A stretch of 64,000 nt of DNA from Novakomyces olei. Taxonomy: Eukaryota; Ascomycota; Novakomycetes; Novakomycetales; Novakomycetaceae. The notes below the pieces were generated by a model. It was not told the DNA's origin, did not search any database, and saw only the letters and a list, made by a program, of their open reading frames with translations. Below, in pieces: positions 33,163-44,486 of the stretch. Where the stretch lies: contig JADEYG010000007.1 of the NCBI GenBank assembly GCA_016906335.1, positions 1,628,001-1,692,000 on the forward strand. Reading direction: 5' to 3'. The translations under genes and the position numbers were made by a program. How positions within the stretch are numbered: the stretch's first letter is position 1; every line of letters starts with the position of its first letter.

Positions 33163-33819
33163 TCACTCCGCAACAAGACAAGATTTGCGCGTAGTGCTCG
33201 ACGATTGGTTTTGTAAACAATTATTCAATTCATTGGTTTGATCTCTGTCAAGAACTTGATCAGACAGTAGAAACAACGCACGACAGCTATTGCTGCCCGC
33301 AATAGCCCTGCATTGGCGCTCATTCAATGAATGCGTCCAAAAGAAAACACACTCATTATAATTCCTATTATAAATGTTTTTTAATATTTCTGTCACCCGA
33401 GGCACGAATGCCGAAGGCTCCAGTTCAAGTAGTCTGAGGGCTAATTTCTTGGCCTCTTTGACTTTGGCCCGGTGACTTGTCGCAAAATTTCTTTGGCAGC
33501 ACTGAGCTCGCTGCTTGGAATTTGCGGTTTCAGAGCATGCTCGTTGCGATTCGGCATCGAATGGGACAAATCGTGCCTTGTATGTTTTCCGACATGCAAT
33601 AAACTCAATCTTGTCTGCGTATTCCGGCAAATGAGCCTTTGAAGATGCTGCTTGTGCTGCCGCACTTCCAAAGTCTTCGTAAGCTTTCTCGTACCAAGGC
33701 AGTGGCATTGGGCTATTCGGCAAAGGATCCATGAAGCCCATATCGTACACGCTTTGATTTATACCAATCCAACAAAATCTAGCCAGGAACGAAAGCATTT
33801 CAACGTGAAAAATAAGCAT
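33163..33819 (-). CDS. Hypothetical Cys-containing protein
   Basis: From the ATG at 33819 it has 218 residues. The open frame extends upstream to 33921 without another ATG, and this upstream part (KERRRKYLRRKGSKP) is basic, so an extra 5' exon is possible. With the ATG at 33819 the start (MLIFHVEMLSFLARFCWIG) looks like a signal peptide or anchor. The rest has about nine Cys, including QRAQCCQR, a helical part (KVKEAKKLALRLLELEP), and a Ser-rich end. I do not recognise the family. It is either secreted/membrane-bound or, if the basic part is translated, a nuclear protein. Confidence 0.5.
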   Translation of the reverse strand: MLIFHVEMLSFLARFCWIGINQSVYDMGFMDPLPNSPMPLPWYEKAYEDFGSAAAQAASSKAHLPEYADKIEFIACRKTYKARFVPFDAESQRACSETANSKQRAQCCQRNFATSHRAKVKEAKKLALRLLELEPSAFVPRVTEILKNIYNRNYNECVFFWTHSLNERQCRAIAGSNSCRALFLLSDQVLDRDQTNELNNCLQNQSSSTTRKSCLVAE

Positions 33820-34634
33820 GGCGGGACGGGTTTTAACAGGCTTAGATCCTTTACGTCGAAGATATTTCCTCCTTCTTTCCTTGCTCGCTCGCAGTTTAAT
33901 CACTGAAAATTTTGACTGCACGCTGCTTTTCTATCGTCCATCTGACGTACAGATCCTCTGCTCAACTCGATCTTGTATATAGCCACCCAAAATTAAGCCT
34001 ATGTTAGCCTTTACGAGGCCATGCTTCTAGCGTAACATGGCCAGGTGACACACAGAGTTTCGTGATCAAATGCCGTTTTATTACCTTTTGCCGCTAGCAT
34101 TTGTGAGAGCAGGTACGATTGGACAGAGCAAACATGGAATTGCTGTTGGCTTGAATAGTTTCATAGCAAACTATTGTGTCATATTCGAATGAGTCCAAAA
34201 AGCTTTTTGTAAACATAGTGTATTGGTAAAACTGCAGACGCGTTGCATCTTTTGATAGAGATGACGCTCTATTTATATTAATTAATTCATATTAATTAAT
34301 TTATATTCATTTATTCATTTATAATAATTTTATTTATACTGATTTATTTCTATTAATTTTATATTTATTTATTGATTTATTTCTATTCGTTTATTGTACA
34401 TTTTTCACATTGAATTATTCCCATCTTTTTATGACTCAATTTTCTTTTAGCTTTTGCTTACTTTAAATATTTGTTATATGGATAAACAGTGCTAATTGTG
34501 TCTCAGCACACTATAATCCCTTTGCAAATTCATACATAAAATACTGTCACAAAGTAAACGTAATCATACCAAGGCCACGCAATCCTGATCACGATACCTC
34601 TGCATTGCCACGAAGGATAAGTGAGGGGATAAAC
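33820..34634. other. Intergenic, divergent spacer
   Basis: AT-rich, with a TTTAT/ATTAATTTAT-rich block at 34268..34395. Nothing else seen. Confidence 0.45.
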
Positions 34635-36118
34635 ATGGGCAGTGTCGGCGATTTGGCTCACGCAGAGCAGCTTTTGGCTGCAGGCCAGACTGCGGAGGCT
34701 GAGCAGGAACTGCTGCAGATTGTCCGATCCGGTGCAGGTAAAGATGCTGGCAACAGCGGCTTTTACAACGACGCGGATGCGCGCAAGTTGGAGAACTCGC
34801 TATACGCACTAGGCCGTCTCTACCGTGATCAAAAGTATGGTTTATTCTTGTTTTCTAATGCTAAAATACCAGGGATGCCGGCAAGTTATCACAAGTGATT
34901 GAGCAGACATGGCCGCTCATGGGCCATTTTGCCAAAGCTAAAACGTCAAAGATTGGTAATTACTATGCCAGAACTTTCTCATAATTCATGTCGCTAATAA
35001 TAGTTCGAACACTCTTGGATTATATGGCAGAAATCCCTGATAGCACTCTGGTGCAGATTGAGATTATCAGACAAAATATCGCATTGTCGAAACAAGAACG
35101 ACGGGCTTATTTGCGGCAAGCACTGGAAACCCGGCTTGTTGCTCTGTATTTGTCAGCGCAGCAGTATAATGACGCTTTACAGTTAATTGGCTCTTTGTTG
35201 AAGCAGTTAAAGCGGCTCGACGATAAGCTTGTGCTCGTGGAAGTGCATCTTTTGGAAAGCCGGGTCTATCATGCGATCCGCAATATTCCCAAGGCTCGAG
35301 GCGCATTGACCTCCGCGCGTACAAACGGCAATGCTATCTACGTTTCTCCAGCTCTACAAGCCGGACTTGATATGCAATCAGGCATTTTACACGCAGAAGA
35401 TAAAGACTTTAAGACTGCTTATTCCTACTTTTACGAGGCTCTGGAAGGCTATTCACAGCAAACTAGCCCACGCGCTATTTTTGCGCTAAAGTATATGCTC
35501 CTTTGCCTAATTATGCTCAATTCTGTGGATGAACTGCGGCAAGTGCTGAGCGGGAAGCTGGCGCTCAAGTATCAGGGACCTCACTTGGAAGCAATGCGGG
35601 CAGTAGCCAAAGCACACGAAGATCGGTCATTGGCTGCCTTTGAAAGAGCATTGCAAGATTACCGGGATGGTACGATATATAAACGATTCATTTACCGCTA
35701 CATTAAGAGAATATTCAAAAAAATAAAAAGAATATTAGTATCATATTTATAGTGTTTAATACTAACCAGCCTAGAATTACAAAGCGACCCTATTATCCGA
35801 TCCCATTTCTCTGCCCTATACGATACAATGCTGGAACAAAATTTGGTAAAGGTGATTGAACCCTTTTCGCGAGTTGAAATCCAACATATTGCGGACGTTG
35901 TGGGCCTGTCTGTCATGCAAGTCGAAGGAAAGCTGAGCCAAATGATTCTTGATCGTGTATTTTTCGGTGTTTTAGACCAAGGAGCCGGTTGCTTGGACGT
36001 GTACACTGAGCCACAGCATGATCGTGCCTACACCGCGGCTTTGGACGCAGTCCGGCACATGACTTCTGTCGTCGATTTGCTGGTTGAAAACAAAGCGGGA
36101 CGTCTGATTGAACAGTAG
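34635..36118 (+). CDS. RPN6: 26S proteasome lid subunit RPN6 (PSMD11)
   Basis: Four exons in phase: 34635..34834, 34873..34955, 35004..35669 and 35775..36118, introns 38, 48 and 105 bp (the last with a perfect TACTAAC). The spliced protein is 430 residues (yeast Rpn6 has 434). Landmarks: KAKTSKIVRTLLD across the second junction, RLKRLDDK-like KQLKRLDDKLVLVEVHLLESR, ALTSARTNGNAIY, SGILHAEDKDFKTAYSYFYEA, LKYMLLCLIML, then the PCI domain with HFSALYDTMLEQNL, EPFSRVEIQHIA and KLSQMILDRVFFGVLDQG. Rpn6 clamps the lid to the core particle through Rpt6 and alpha2. The ATG at 34635 starts the conserved N-terminus. Confidence 0.97.
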
Positions 36119-36984
36119 ATTTGTCTAATGAATTTACTGCAAATAACTAAATAAATAACAAGTAAATAAATAAATAATTTTATTCATCCTACTATATTCG
36201 TTTGCATGCGTTTTGTAACGATAAAAGAACGACTTTTAATTTTGTCCGGCGGCTACTACTGGACACAGGACTAGTACATTTATAAGATATGATGTCTTGC
36301 AATAGAATAATATTAAACATATAGTGTATATATAATGCACAATACATGTCGGCAACATTATGTACGCTTTTCACATATATCGGCAGTATTCTGTTTTCGT
36401 TCTTCATATCTGCGTGCACTCTATATTGTCAAAAATATTGCCTTATCGCACACACAGGCAGCCCACATTAGATTAGAGATAGAGTGGGTGCACACTGCTT
36501 ACGTAGTACCGAGTCTCGCTTAATATCAGTGTGCCAATGTGGACAAGTGTGGACAAATTAGCGTGCGATACCGCGGTTAAGCCTCTTTCCCCACGTACAT
36601 CCAAGATGGGAATGGCCAAGTAATATTAAAGCGCAACTTCTCGGCGCAATTAGAGTACGAGCGACCATAGTTTCGCAAGCAAGGAACGTCTTTTGGATTG
36701 GAAGCAGAGTATAAGAGACTGTGCTTGACAGGATTTTAAAGCACTTTAAAGCACTTTTAAGAGACAGCGTACTACTGCGCAAGTCAATACTAAACAGTGG
36801 ACTGATAGAGTCAATACTAATCAGCCGACTAAAGTCAACTAGTGTCAGCTAAAGTCAACTATTGTCACTATTGTCAAGTGAAGCAGCCCAGTTCCGTCCG
36901 AGATCGCACAAGGAATAAGCGCATTAAACAGAAAGGCACAGATCGCTTGTTTAGACGGGAAAAAGCTTTCTTGACCGGCAGAAA
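36119..36984. other. Intergenic, tandem gene spacer
   Basis: The 870-bp spacer has AAAT runs after the RPN6 stop and short GTCAACTA/GTCAATACTA-like direct repeats at 36780..36877 in the likely 5' leader of the next gene. Confidence 0.45.
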
Positions 36985-38139
36985 ATGTCTTCAAACGCAT
37001 ATACGGCAGGAGCAGTGCCGCCGGAGAACCGTGTAGCCGATGCGCGTGCGGCAGATCCCGATAAGGATGAGGAGGAGGAGGAGGATATGTTTGCCGCAGT
37101 ACGTAATGAACGGTTGGGCCGAGGCGCGAGTGGCGGCTATGGCCGTCAGCCAGTAATGTCGACAAGCAAGAGCAGCAACAGCAATCATCTGGGCGGGTCG
37201 GGGCAAGGTGCGGACGCGTCTATCAGTAACAATAGGCTTATTGCCGTGGAGCCTTACCGCAAGGAAGACTTGCAGCCATCATACACGTACACGATCCCTG
37301 AAGGCCACGGCAGTACTGGCACTTATGCTTCGATGATTACTTGTCTGGGGGGTATTGTAGGAGCAATGGGCTCTGTGCCCTGCTGTGTTTGCTGCCCGAA
37401 TCCTTACAAGGAGGTCGATCAAGGCCAGGTGGGTATTGTTACACACTTTGGCCGATTCTACAGATCAGTTGACCCGGGACTGCACAAGATAAATCCGTTC
37501 AGTGATAAACTTACGCGTGTGGATATCCGCATAATCGTCGTCGAAATCCCACGTCAGATTTGTGTAACCAAGGACAATTGTACGGTTACGGTTACTAGTG
37601 TGCTTTACTACCATATTGTATCACCACACAAGGCAGTCTTCAGTATCAGTGATATCCGTCAAGCACTGACAGAAAGATGTCAGACGACTTTACGTCATGT
37701 CATCGGTGCACGAGTGTTACAGGACGTCATTGAACGACGCGAGGAGATTGCAAACTCTATCCAGGAAATTATCTCTGAGCCTGCAGCCACCTGGGGAGTA
37801 AAAGTGGAATCCATACTCATAAAGGACATTAATGTTAGCCAAGAGTTGCAAGAGTCATTGTCTATGGCCGCGCAGAGCCGTCGTATCGGTGAATCAAAGA
37901 TTATTACTGCTAAAGCTGAAGTTGAGAGCGCTAAACTCATGCGTCAGGCAGCCGATATATTGTCGTCCAAGGCAGCTATGCAAATTCGCTACCTCGAGGC
38001 AATGCAAGCAATGGCGAACTCGTCTAATTCTAAAGTAATCTTCATGCCGGGATCAAATGATATTGAGCGTGCTGCGTCAGGTGATCTGCCACCTGACGTC
38101 ACTAATACTTTGCACTTGACCAACGCAAGTCAGCTTTAG
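36985..38139 (+). CDS. SPFH/band 7 protein, stomatin-like
   Basis: A single exon of 384 residues. The first 100 residues are disordered. A hydrophobic, Cys-rich segment (ITCLGGIVGAMGSVPCCVCC, about 113-132) is a likely membrane hairpin with palmitoylation sites. The SPFH domain follows (VDQGQVGIVTHFGRF, DPGLHKINPF, NCTVTVTSVLYYHI, VIGARVLQDVIERREEI, WGVKVESILIKDI), then a coiled coil rich in Ala (KIITAKAEVESAKLMRQAA). This is the pattern of stomatin/podocin-type scaffold proteins, which oligomerise on the cytosolic face of membrane microdomains. The lack of a mitochondrial presequence argues against the mitochondrial SLP2 type. Confidence 0.9.
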   Translation: MSSNAYTAGAVPPENRVADARAADPDKDEEEEEDMFAAVRNERLGRGASGGYGRQPVMSTSKSSNSNHLGGSGQGADASISNNRLIAVEPYRKEDLQPSYTYTIPEGHGSTGTYASMITCLGGIVGAMGSVPCCVCCPNPYKEVDQGQVGIVTHFGRFYRSVDPGLHKINPFSDKLTRVDIRIIVVEIPRQICVTKDNCTVTVTSVLYYHIVSPHKAVFSISDIRQALTERCQTTLRHVIGARVLQDVIERREEIANSIQEIISEPAATWGVKVESILIKDINVSQELQESLSMAAQSRRIGESKIITAKAEVESAKLMRQAADILSSKAAMQIRYLEAMQAMANSSNSKVIFMPGSNDIERAASGDLPPDVTNTLHLTNASQL

Positions 38140-39204
38140 GTTTTGTTCAAGCTTCACGTGTTTGTCAAGTTTAGCTCTTTCATGTTGTGGTATCCGCATG
38201 ACGGATTTGTTTTGGATTTTACCCTATGTTTTGTGTACTGTGTTTTAGTAATGATTAATGAATTATGCTCAATCTACCGTATCGCTATTACTACTCGCAC
38301 AGCGCCGAGCGTAACGCCTGTGAAAAATTCCATTGAACCCATCATTAATTGTGGATATGAGTGCGTTTGGAATAGAGTTTGAACGATATATTTGTTTGCA
38401 TCAAGATACATTATTTGGTGGTCATTATAATCCACATTTTATCGTCAAAATGACGGCTTCGATAGCGTACTTTACTTGTCATAAAATGCCGCATACGAAA
38501 GCTGTCCGGAGCCATATATCATCGCAATTTCGTATATAAAAGTATTACCCCGTATATTTGTATTTTACAATAACAAAGCCGAAAATAGCTAATCATACAA
38601 GAATTCAGTCAAATAAGAATTCAGTCATATTGAATAAGCTTAATGTAAAAATTGGCATGTCTATTAATACCTATAAAATACGACTCGTATAATAATCTCC
38701 CAATAATCGATTTCTTAATAATCTCCCAATAATCTCTTGGTATTAGCAATCTCCTATATTAGCAATCTCTTTTACCAATCTTAATATTCTCTACCCCAAA
38801 ACAAACTTTACCCCGGAAAATGTCATGACATTGCATCTTCACACAGCCAAAGCCTCGTGTTCACACAATAGCGGTCACGTGCAGCCTCAATGTACATAGC
38901 AGATCACGTGTCTTTTATTTGTGGTCATTACTGCGATCGCATAGTCCCGTTAACGGAGGTTTAGAATACAGAGCCGCGCGATCAGATTGTTGAATACGCA
39001 AAGGCAACGGCGACGGCGACGGGATACTTGACGCCATCGTTCACGACCAGCAGCCATTTAAACGCGTCTCTGCCATTCCTAATTCTGGGCAGCGCTTTAG
39101 TTGGAGACAAGAGCCAAACTGATCAAGAACAAAACTGATCTAGAGCAAATCTATAGTACTTGTTGAAACCGATACTAATTAAACTTTTAAAGTGCTGCTA
39201 GCGG
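38140..39204. other. Intergenic, tandem gene spacer
   Basis: AT-rich. A cluster of TCTCCCAATAATC-like repeats lies at 38693..38735, and TAGCAATCTC(C/T)T at 38745..38772. No gene seen. Confidence 0.45.
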
Positions 39205-40509
39205 ATGGAAGTACAATGGCGCCCGTCGACAATCTCGCTACCGCGCTCGCTTCTTGTCCGCTACAAGGCAGTCGTCTTGTCATTGGCTATTTTTCTTACA
39301 ATCTTTCTGCTGAGGTGTAATGGTGTCCCGACTTTAGTGGGCCAGGACGGTCTCGTGTACACTCGGCGCGACGTAGATGCCGCTTGGCGCTATATGTACA
39401 ATCACGCAGTCTCATCCGTGTCCCGGCAAGATCGTGAGAACTGGGAAGCGGCACAGGCACGTGAAAAGGCCGGAAGGAGCGAGAATGTAGTAGTGGAAGG
39501 GGACGATCTTGTGCTACAGGATCCTTCGTTTAGAGATGGGCGGCAAGTGTACATGACCATGCTGACACCAATGGTGCCCTCGGCCAAAGCCAAAAGCCCG
39601 ATTGACTGGTACTTTATGGCAACTCGCGTCCTCGTGTACCGGCTCCTTCGGCATCCACTGTGCCGAGGAAAGCACCCCGTGGTCGTACTGGCTCTGCCTG
39701 GCGTAGACGAGTGGAAGCTTCGTCGACTAGAGCGCGATGGGGCAATTATTAGGCGACTTGACCCTCTTACGTACAACGATATTGCCGGTGCTTGGGCTGT
39801 TAATCTCAACACGGAGCCCCGATGGGTCGACCAGTTTTCTAAACTGAGGATTTTTCAAATGACGGAGTATGATCGAATCGTATACTTGGACGCAGACTTT
39901 CTCGTTCTTGAACCACTAGATGCTCTGTTTGAAATGCCTTTGGCACAGACGGGGTCTGAAGCTCTTGCAAAAGCCGACTACTCTATTCGCTATGACAGTC
40001 CAGACAAGTTTAATGTAACCGAGACTTTTATAGAGCCGCAAAGCGCTCTGCCTCTTCCAGAAAGTTTTCCTTTTCTTTTTGCCGCTGTTCCTGATAACGC
40101 TGGTCCCAATCACACAACGCCGCCTCGGTTCAAGGGTACGGAGGTGGCATTAAACGCTGGCCTGCTTGTCCTTTCTCCATCAGCTGCCCTTTACCAACGG
40201 ATCCTTGAAATCGGACGGCACCCGGCTCTGTATGACCACGGGCGCGGGATGGAACAGGGCTTACTGAGAGCTGTGTTTAGGCGGACAGGTCCAACGCCTT
40301 TTACGCCCCTGCCTTGGACGTACAATGGCATGTGGGCAAACATGAGAGATTTCCCCTATCTCCGGACTGTGCACGGCAAATTTTGGGCTCTTCAGCAGGA
40401 TAAATTTGCTGGTCTGCTGCCAGATCGGATACTCGCCGAGTGGTGGAGAGCTTTAGGCGAAATGGAAGGATATTGGATGGCTCGGGAGGAGACTGTGGAT
40501 GGTGTCTGA
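39205..40509 (+). CDS. GT8 family glycosyltransferase (glycogenin-like), type II membrane protein
   Basis: A single exon of 434 residues. A signal anchor (AVVLSLAIFLTIFLLRC, about 21-37) follows a short basic cytosolic start. The catalytic domain shows TRVLVYRLLRH, VVVLALPGVDEW, WVDQFSKLRIFQMTEYDRIVYLDADFLVLEPLD (in parts: KLRIFQMTEYDRIVYLDADF holds the metal-binding DAD), a loop with N-glycosylation sites (NVT, NHT), and VALNAGLLVLSPS, then GMEQGLLRAVF. These match GT8 retaining transferases such as glycogenin and GlcA/GlcNAc transferases of the Golgi. The anchor excludes a cytosolic glycogenin primer; the sugar and the acceptor are unknown. Confidence 0.88.
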   Translation: MEVQWRPSTISLPRSLLVRYKAVVLSLAIFLTIFLLRCNGVPTLVGQDGLVYTRRDVDAAWRYMYNHAVSSVSRQDRENWEAAQAREKAGRSENVVVEGDDLVLQDPSFRDGRQVYMTMLTPMVPSAKAKSPIDWYFMATRVLVYRLLRHPLCRGKHPVVVLALPGVDEWKLRRLERDGAIIRRLDPLTYNDIAGAWAVNLNTEPRWVDQFSKLRIFQMTEYDRIVYLDADFLVLEPLDALFEMPLAQTGSEALAKADYSIRYDSPDKFNVTETFIEPQSALPLPESFPFLFAAVPDNAGPNHTTPPRFKGTEVALNAGLLVLSPSAALYQRILEIGRHPALYDHGRGMEQGLLRAVFRRTGPTPFTPLPWTYNGMWANMRDFPYLRTVHGKFWALQQDKFAGLLPDRILAEWWRALGEMEGYWMAREETVDGV

Positions 40510-40946
40510 TTACAGATATCAGTTTCCTGTGGCTATTAATTTGGGGGGAAAGGAAAGAATTAATGAAGAAAGAATTAATGAAGAAAGAGTTAATGAATGC
40601 ATCTCTGAGTTAATAATAATTAATATAATGAATCAACCTATATTCACGATCCTACAGTCAATAAAGTTTGTTTTACATTTGAATGGCAATGTGCCAATCA
40701 CGATGTATTCACGTGATCGAGGAAAATCAGAATTAGACTTGCAAAGTGTTCAAGGCTGCCCCGTCATTTCAGGGCTGACTGAAATATTGTAAAGTATTAG
40801 ACAGATTTGGTTCTATTATTTATTCTACACCAAAACAAAAACGACATGAAAAGCAAACAAAAAGCAAACAAACAGCACAATGCTCCGGCGTTAGTATATC
40901 CAGACATGACTATTCGCCTGTAAACGCACATCAACTTTTTATATGC
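40510..40946. other. Intergenic, convergent gene ends
   Basis: About 440 bp. GAAAGAATTAATGAA is repeated three times near 40552..40597. No coding signal. Confidence 0.5.
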
Positions 40947-42539
40947 TCACTGCAGCATTGCCGGTCCACGAAACGGGTTCCCCGTCAGCCGGCGAAAGTA
41001 ATAGTATCCGATGGAAATCAGGAGGAACCCGACAAAAACAACGCTGGCATAGTTCATAGTGCTCGGAGTCGTCGGCATACTCTGTGGCAGAACGAGAATA
41101 ACCGATACGAACGCGACCCACGCTACAGCGTACGCGTTGACAAAAGGCGATACGCGTCCCATATTAATAGGCCCCGGCTTGTAGTCGTTCCGGCCGGCGT
41201 ACACTAGTTTACAGAGCACGGGAACCGCGTACGAGAGGTCGAGCGCGATTGACGTGACCGCAAAAATTGCCTCCATCGCCACATAACTCGCCAAATCCAA
41301 GAGGGCAAGAAGCATTCCAATAAAGCATACCAGCCAGACCGCGTTTAAGGGGGTGTGTACAACACTGTTTACGCGTCTCCACGCGTTTGAAAAGGGTATC
41401 ATATCGTCTCGCGCCATAGCGAACACTGTTCGAGAGGCCGATTGGAGGCAGACCATGCATCCCGCGTTTTGCACGATAATGGTCAGTACCATCATGGCCA
41501 CGGCGCCGGAAACGCCAAAGTTTTCACGGTAAATAAGCATGACGGGAAGGCCCGAAGGCGCTTCCAGCAGAGCCGGAATATCCGTGCCCATACACAGTGT
41601 GACCACGATGAACAGGATCCAGCCGAGGACGGCAGTCAGCACGACTGCCGTTATAATGGCAATGGGGGCTTTAACAGCGGCGTCTGATACCTCCTCGGAA
41701 ACGTGGGCGGCTCCATCGTACTCTGTCATGAGCCATGCAACGGCCAAAAGGCCCAAGCAAAAGCTCAGCCCGTTGTTGTCCCATCCGGAATTGTTTTCAA
41801 AGTGCGTAAATACAAAGGCAGCTGAATTGCGTTGCTTACACGCAATTGGCAGGCCTATAATCACGGCAAGTACGGCGCCTATATTGACAATAGTATAGAA
41901 GGAAGTCATCCTGGCCAGCCAACGTGTGGGCAAAGAGTTTAGCGCCCCGTGCACAAACAGGCAAGCAATCATAACGCCGACAGTTTGGCCATTCGTAGCG
42001 ATCCAGGCTCCGTCTGTGGAGCAGAGCGAAGCCAGGGACATAATCTGTGAAGCCAGAGCGAAATCGGTGGAGGCAAACGACACTATCTGCCCGACCATGT
42101 TGAGCCATCCCACCGTCCAGGAAATCTGGGGCACATGGGCGGGTGGGACAAGGTGCTTTATGGCAAAGGCAATGCCCATACTCGTCGGGTAAGCGGAAAC
42201 GAGTTCGGCTACAGACAAGCCGATGCATATACAGCCACAAGCGCCCCAAAACCAGCTCCATACGACACACGCCGGCCCGCCAGCTGCTAAAGGCGTGTAA
42301 AAAGTGGCCATTATTCCGGCCAGAATAGCGGTAACGCTAAAGGCAAAGCTCATTATAGAGAACCAGCCGAACTCGCGTCTCAGCTGGGGTTCATAGCCGT
42401 TCAAATGTAGCAATTCATCATCGCTTGCTCTGCCGCTCTTGCGCTGTCCCGAATCTTTGGGCGCGAGTTCGGTTGCGAATTCATGTTCCTGGCTGGGAAC
42501 CCATTTGCCCTCCACCGTATTGGCTTTGCTGTTTGCCAT
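40947..42539 (-). CDS. Amino acid/GABA permease, APC superfamily
   Basis: A single exon of 530 residues, the usual length for fungal Uga4/Bio5/choline-type permeases. After a cytosolic start with DDELLHLNGY and QLRREFGWFSIMSFAFS, which is typical of the group, about twelve membrane segments follow. The segment AELVSAYPTSMG corresponds to the family signature E(L)-S-YPT-GG in helix 3 and MTEYDGAAHVSEEV to the helix 6-7 consensus. Near the end EAIFAVTSIALDLSYAVPVL and GPINMGRVSPFVNAYAVAWVAF are also family-typical. It is a plasma-membrane or vacuolar proton symporter; the substrate (GABA, polyamine, choline or other) cannot be told from sequence. Confidence 0.92.
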   Translation of the reverse strand: MANSKANTVEGKWVPSQEHEFATELAPKDSGQRKSGRASDDELLHLNGYEPQLRREFGWFSIMSFAFSVTAILAGIMATFYTPLAAGGPACVVWSWFWGACGCICIGLSVAELVSAYPTSMGIAFAIKHLVPPAHVPQISWTVGWLNMVGQIVSFASTDFALASQIMSLASLCSTDGAWIATNGQTVGVMIACLFVHGALNSLPTRWLARMTSFYTIVNIGAVLAVIIGLPIACKQRNSAAFVFTHFENNSGWDNNGLSFCLGLLAVAWLMTEYDGAAHVSEEVSDAAVKAPIAIITAVVLTAVLGWILFIVVTLCMGTDIPALLEAPSGLPVMLIYRENFGVSGAVAMMVLTIIVQNAGCMVCLQSASRTVFAMARDDMIPFSNAWRRVNSVVHTPLNAVWLVCFIGMLLALLDLASYVAMEAIFAVTSIALDLSYAVPVLCKLVYAGRNDYKPGPINMGRVSPFVNAYAVAWVAFVSVILVLPQSMPTTPSTMNYASVVFVGFLLISIGYYYFRRLTGNPFRGPAMLQ

Positions 42540-44486
42540 TGTTGCATAAATGCACAGCCACTGAGCATGAAATTGAGATGAGTATTAGACAAGAGTTTCC
42601 CCTCGATTCAGACGGGGTCAGTAAGCGAATGTAATGGAATCGAGGAGGTTGGAAAAGGTGCCAATTGGGAAAGTGATGAATATTAAATCGAGGAAAATAG
42701 CAATGGAGAAAAGTAGCAATTCTTCCCCAATTGACAAGAGTAATGAGGATACTGGCAAGCAAACCAAACCCGGTCTTTAGATTAAGAGCGTATAATTTGA
42801 AAACTCGTTTTAATTAACCAATTCAGTGCTGAGCAGTTAATTGGACTAATTGCAGCTATCCCAATCCTGCCTTGACTCCCTGAACAATGACCACTGAGGG
42901 GGCCAAACCGGTCAATCGGCTCTCTGCTTGTTCCCTCTTGCCACCCTGTGTCTACGCGTGCAGTGTTATTATTCTGGTAAAGATTCAGAGACTGTAATCT
43001 CTGCAATTTTCAGGTTCTGGTTTTAAGCACACGCCTTCAGTACAGTGCGTGTAGTCTTACCGTGAACTCTTAATTCCTAAAGCACCAATCCCTCGTTGCA
43101 GCCTCTCCTGTTTACAGAATTAGATGCTCCAAAATTTAGAATAACAATTGCTCAGAATGCGGTTCTCGATACCAACAGCCGTACAGGTTTGACGCTCTCA
43201 GCTTGAATATCGCAGATTCAGTAGTGGAATTAATGTTAATTCATACTCGCCGAGTTTATTAATACACTATTTTTTTATTTTATTTAATTTTAATTTTAAT
43301 TTTTTCCTCGCTATATTTCTTAAATATTTCCTTTATTTCTACCACTCTTTGCCCCACAATTCCGTGTTCTGGGGCCGAACTTGCCGCCACACTATTGGCT
43401 GAACGTGTGCATGGAATTCCCGCTTCTAGACTCTTGCCGATTACAGTTGTATGCTTGAACGCTGAGCCCGGCTCTTGTGTCCACATGCTCGTGTAGAAAG
43501 GCTAAGGCTCGTAGACCCGACAAAAATATATAGAAAATGAGCTTGAGATATGCTAATCAAGGCTAGCCAATAATCGGCCATTTTGTCGCTCGCTAATGTA
43601 TGGGACAATACTCAATAATAAAATGCTCAACAAGAGGCACGAATATAGCTCAATCCCAATTGTTTGGCAAGCAATTGTGGCCGTCTCGTCCGTGGACGAG
43701 CGTGGATGGGTGATATCATTAGACACTGCACGCTCGATTTATCGCTTGTATTTCGACCCTAATTCCGGCCCTATTTCCACGACTATAATAATCGCTTATA
43801 TTAGCCGCGCCGCCCACGTGAGCCGGGGAAAAGGATAGGGAAATTGTGTATGATGTAATAATACAAGCATGGACAAGTGGGAAGCACTTGCTTGGAATTG
43901 TTGCGCACGACTCGGCGGCCGACTTTGTAGAGCTATCTTTGTAAGCGCTCTCCTACATTCTTGCCGGGAGTGTCGGCTGTGGTAAGGTTTACGCTTGAGC
44001 GCTAGTGCCGTTAGGATTAGTAGCTTCATGTGACCCTACTTTAATACGAGGCAAATTTATAAAATAATAATAATTAATACATATTATTTGATTGTACGGC
44101 TTTTTCAATGAACATGCGACGGCTCTGTGCAAGCAGTTTAGGAATATATACAAATATATAATAAATACAGGTTTTGCTGGCTGTTTTACAGAGCGGTCAT
44201 GAAATTTTGGTTAAATCCTGCTCGACTGTTTATTATTAAATGCAGTATCCGAATAAATAAATTTTGAACCAATAAATATACCCAATATAAAATAGCCGAT
44301 GAATATATATAAATATACGTTCAAGTTTAAAAAGCCAATGGAATAATCACAAAATACGGCTCTCTACAAGTAATCTTCCAGGGAGCAGGCAGGCACATGA
44401 CAAAATATACTGCTGCATAACATACAATATACAAAATATATAATAAAAGTGAGTAAATATTGCCACAGCAAAATGTGATCTGCCGT
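42540..44486. other. Intergenic 1.9 kb, no supported gene
   Basis: Both flanking genes point outwards, so this is a long divergent promoter region. Open stretches are short, overlapping and without motifs. ATATA-rich DNA precedes the methyltransferase start (44100..44450). Confidence 0.4.
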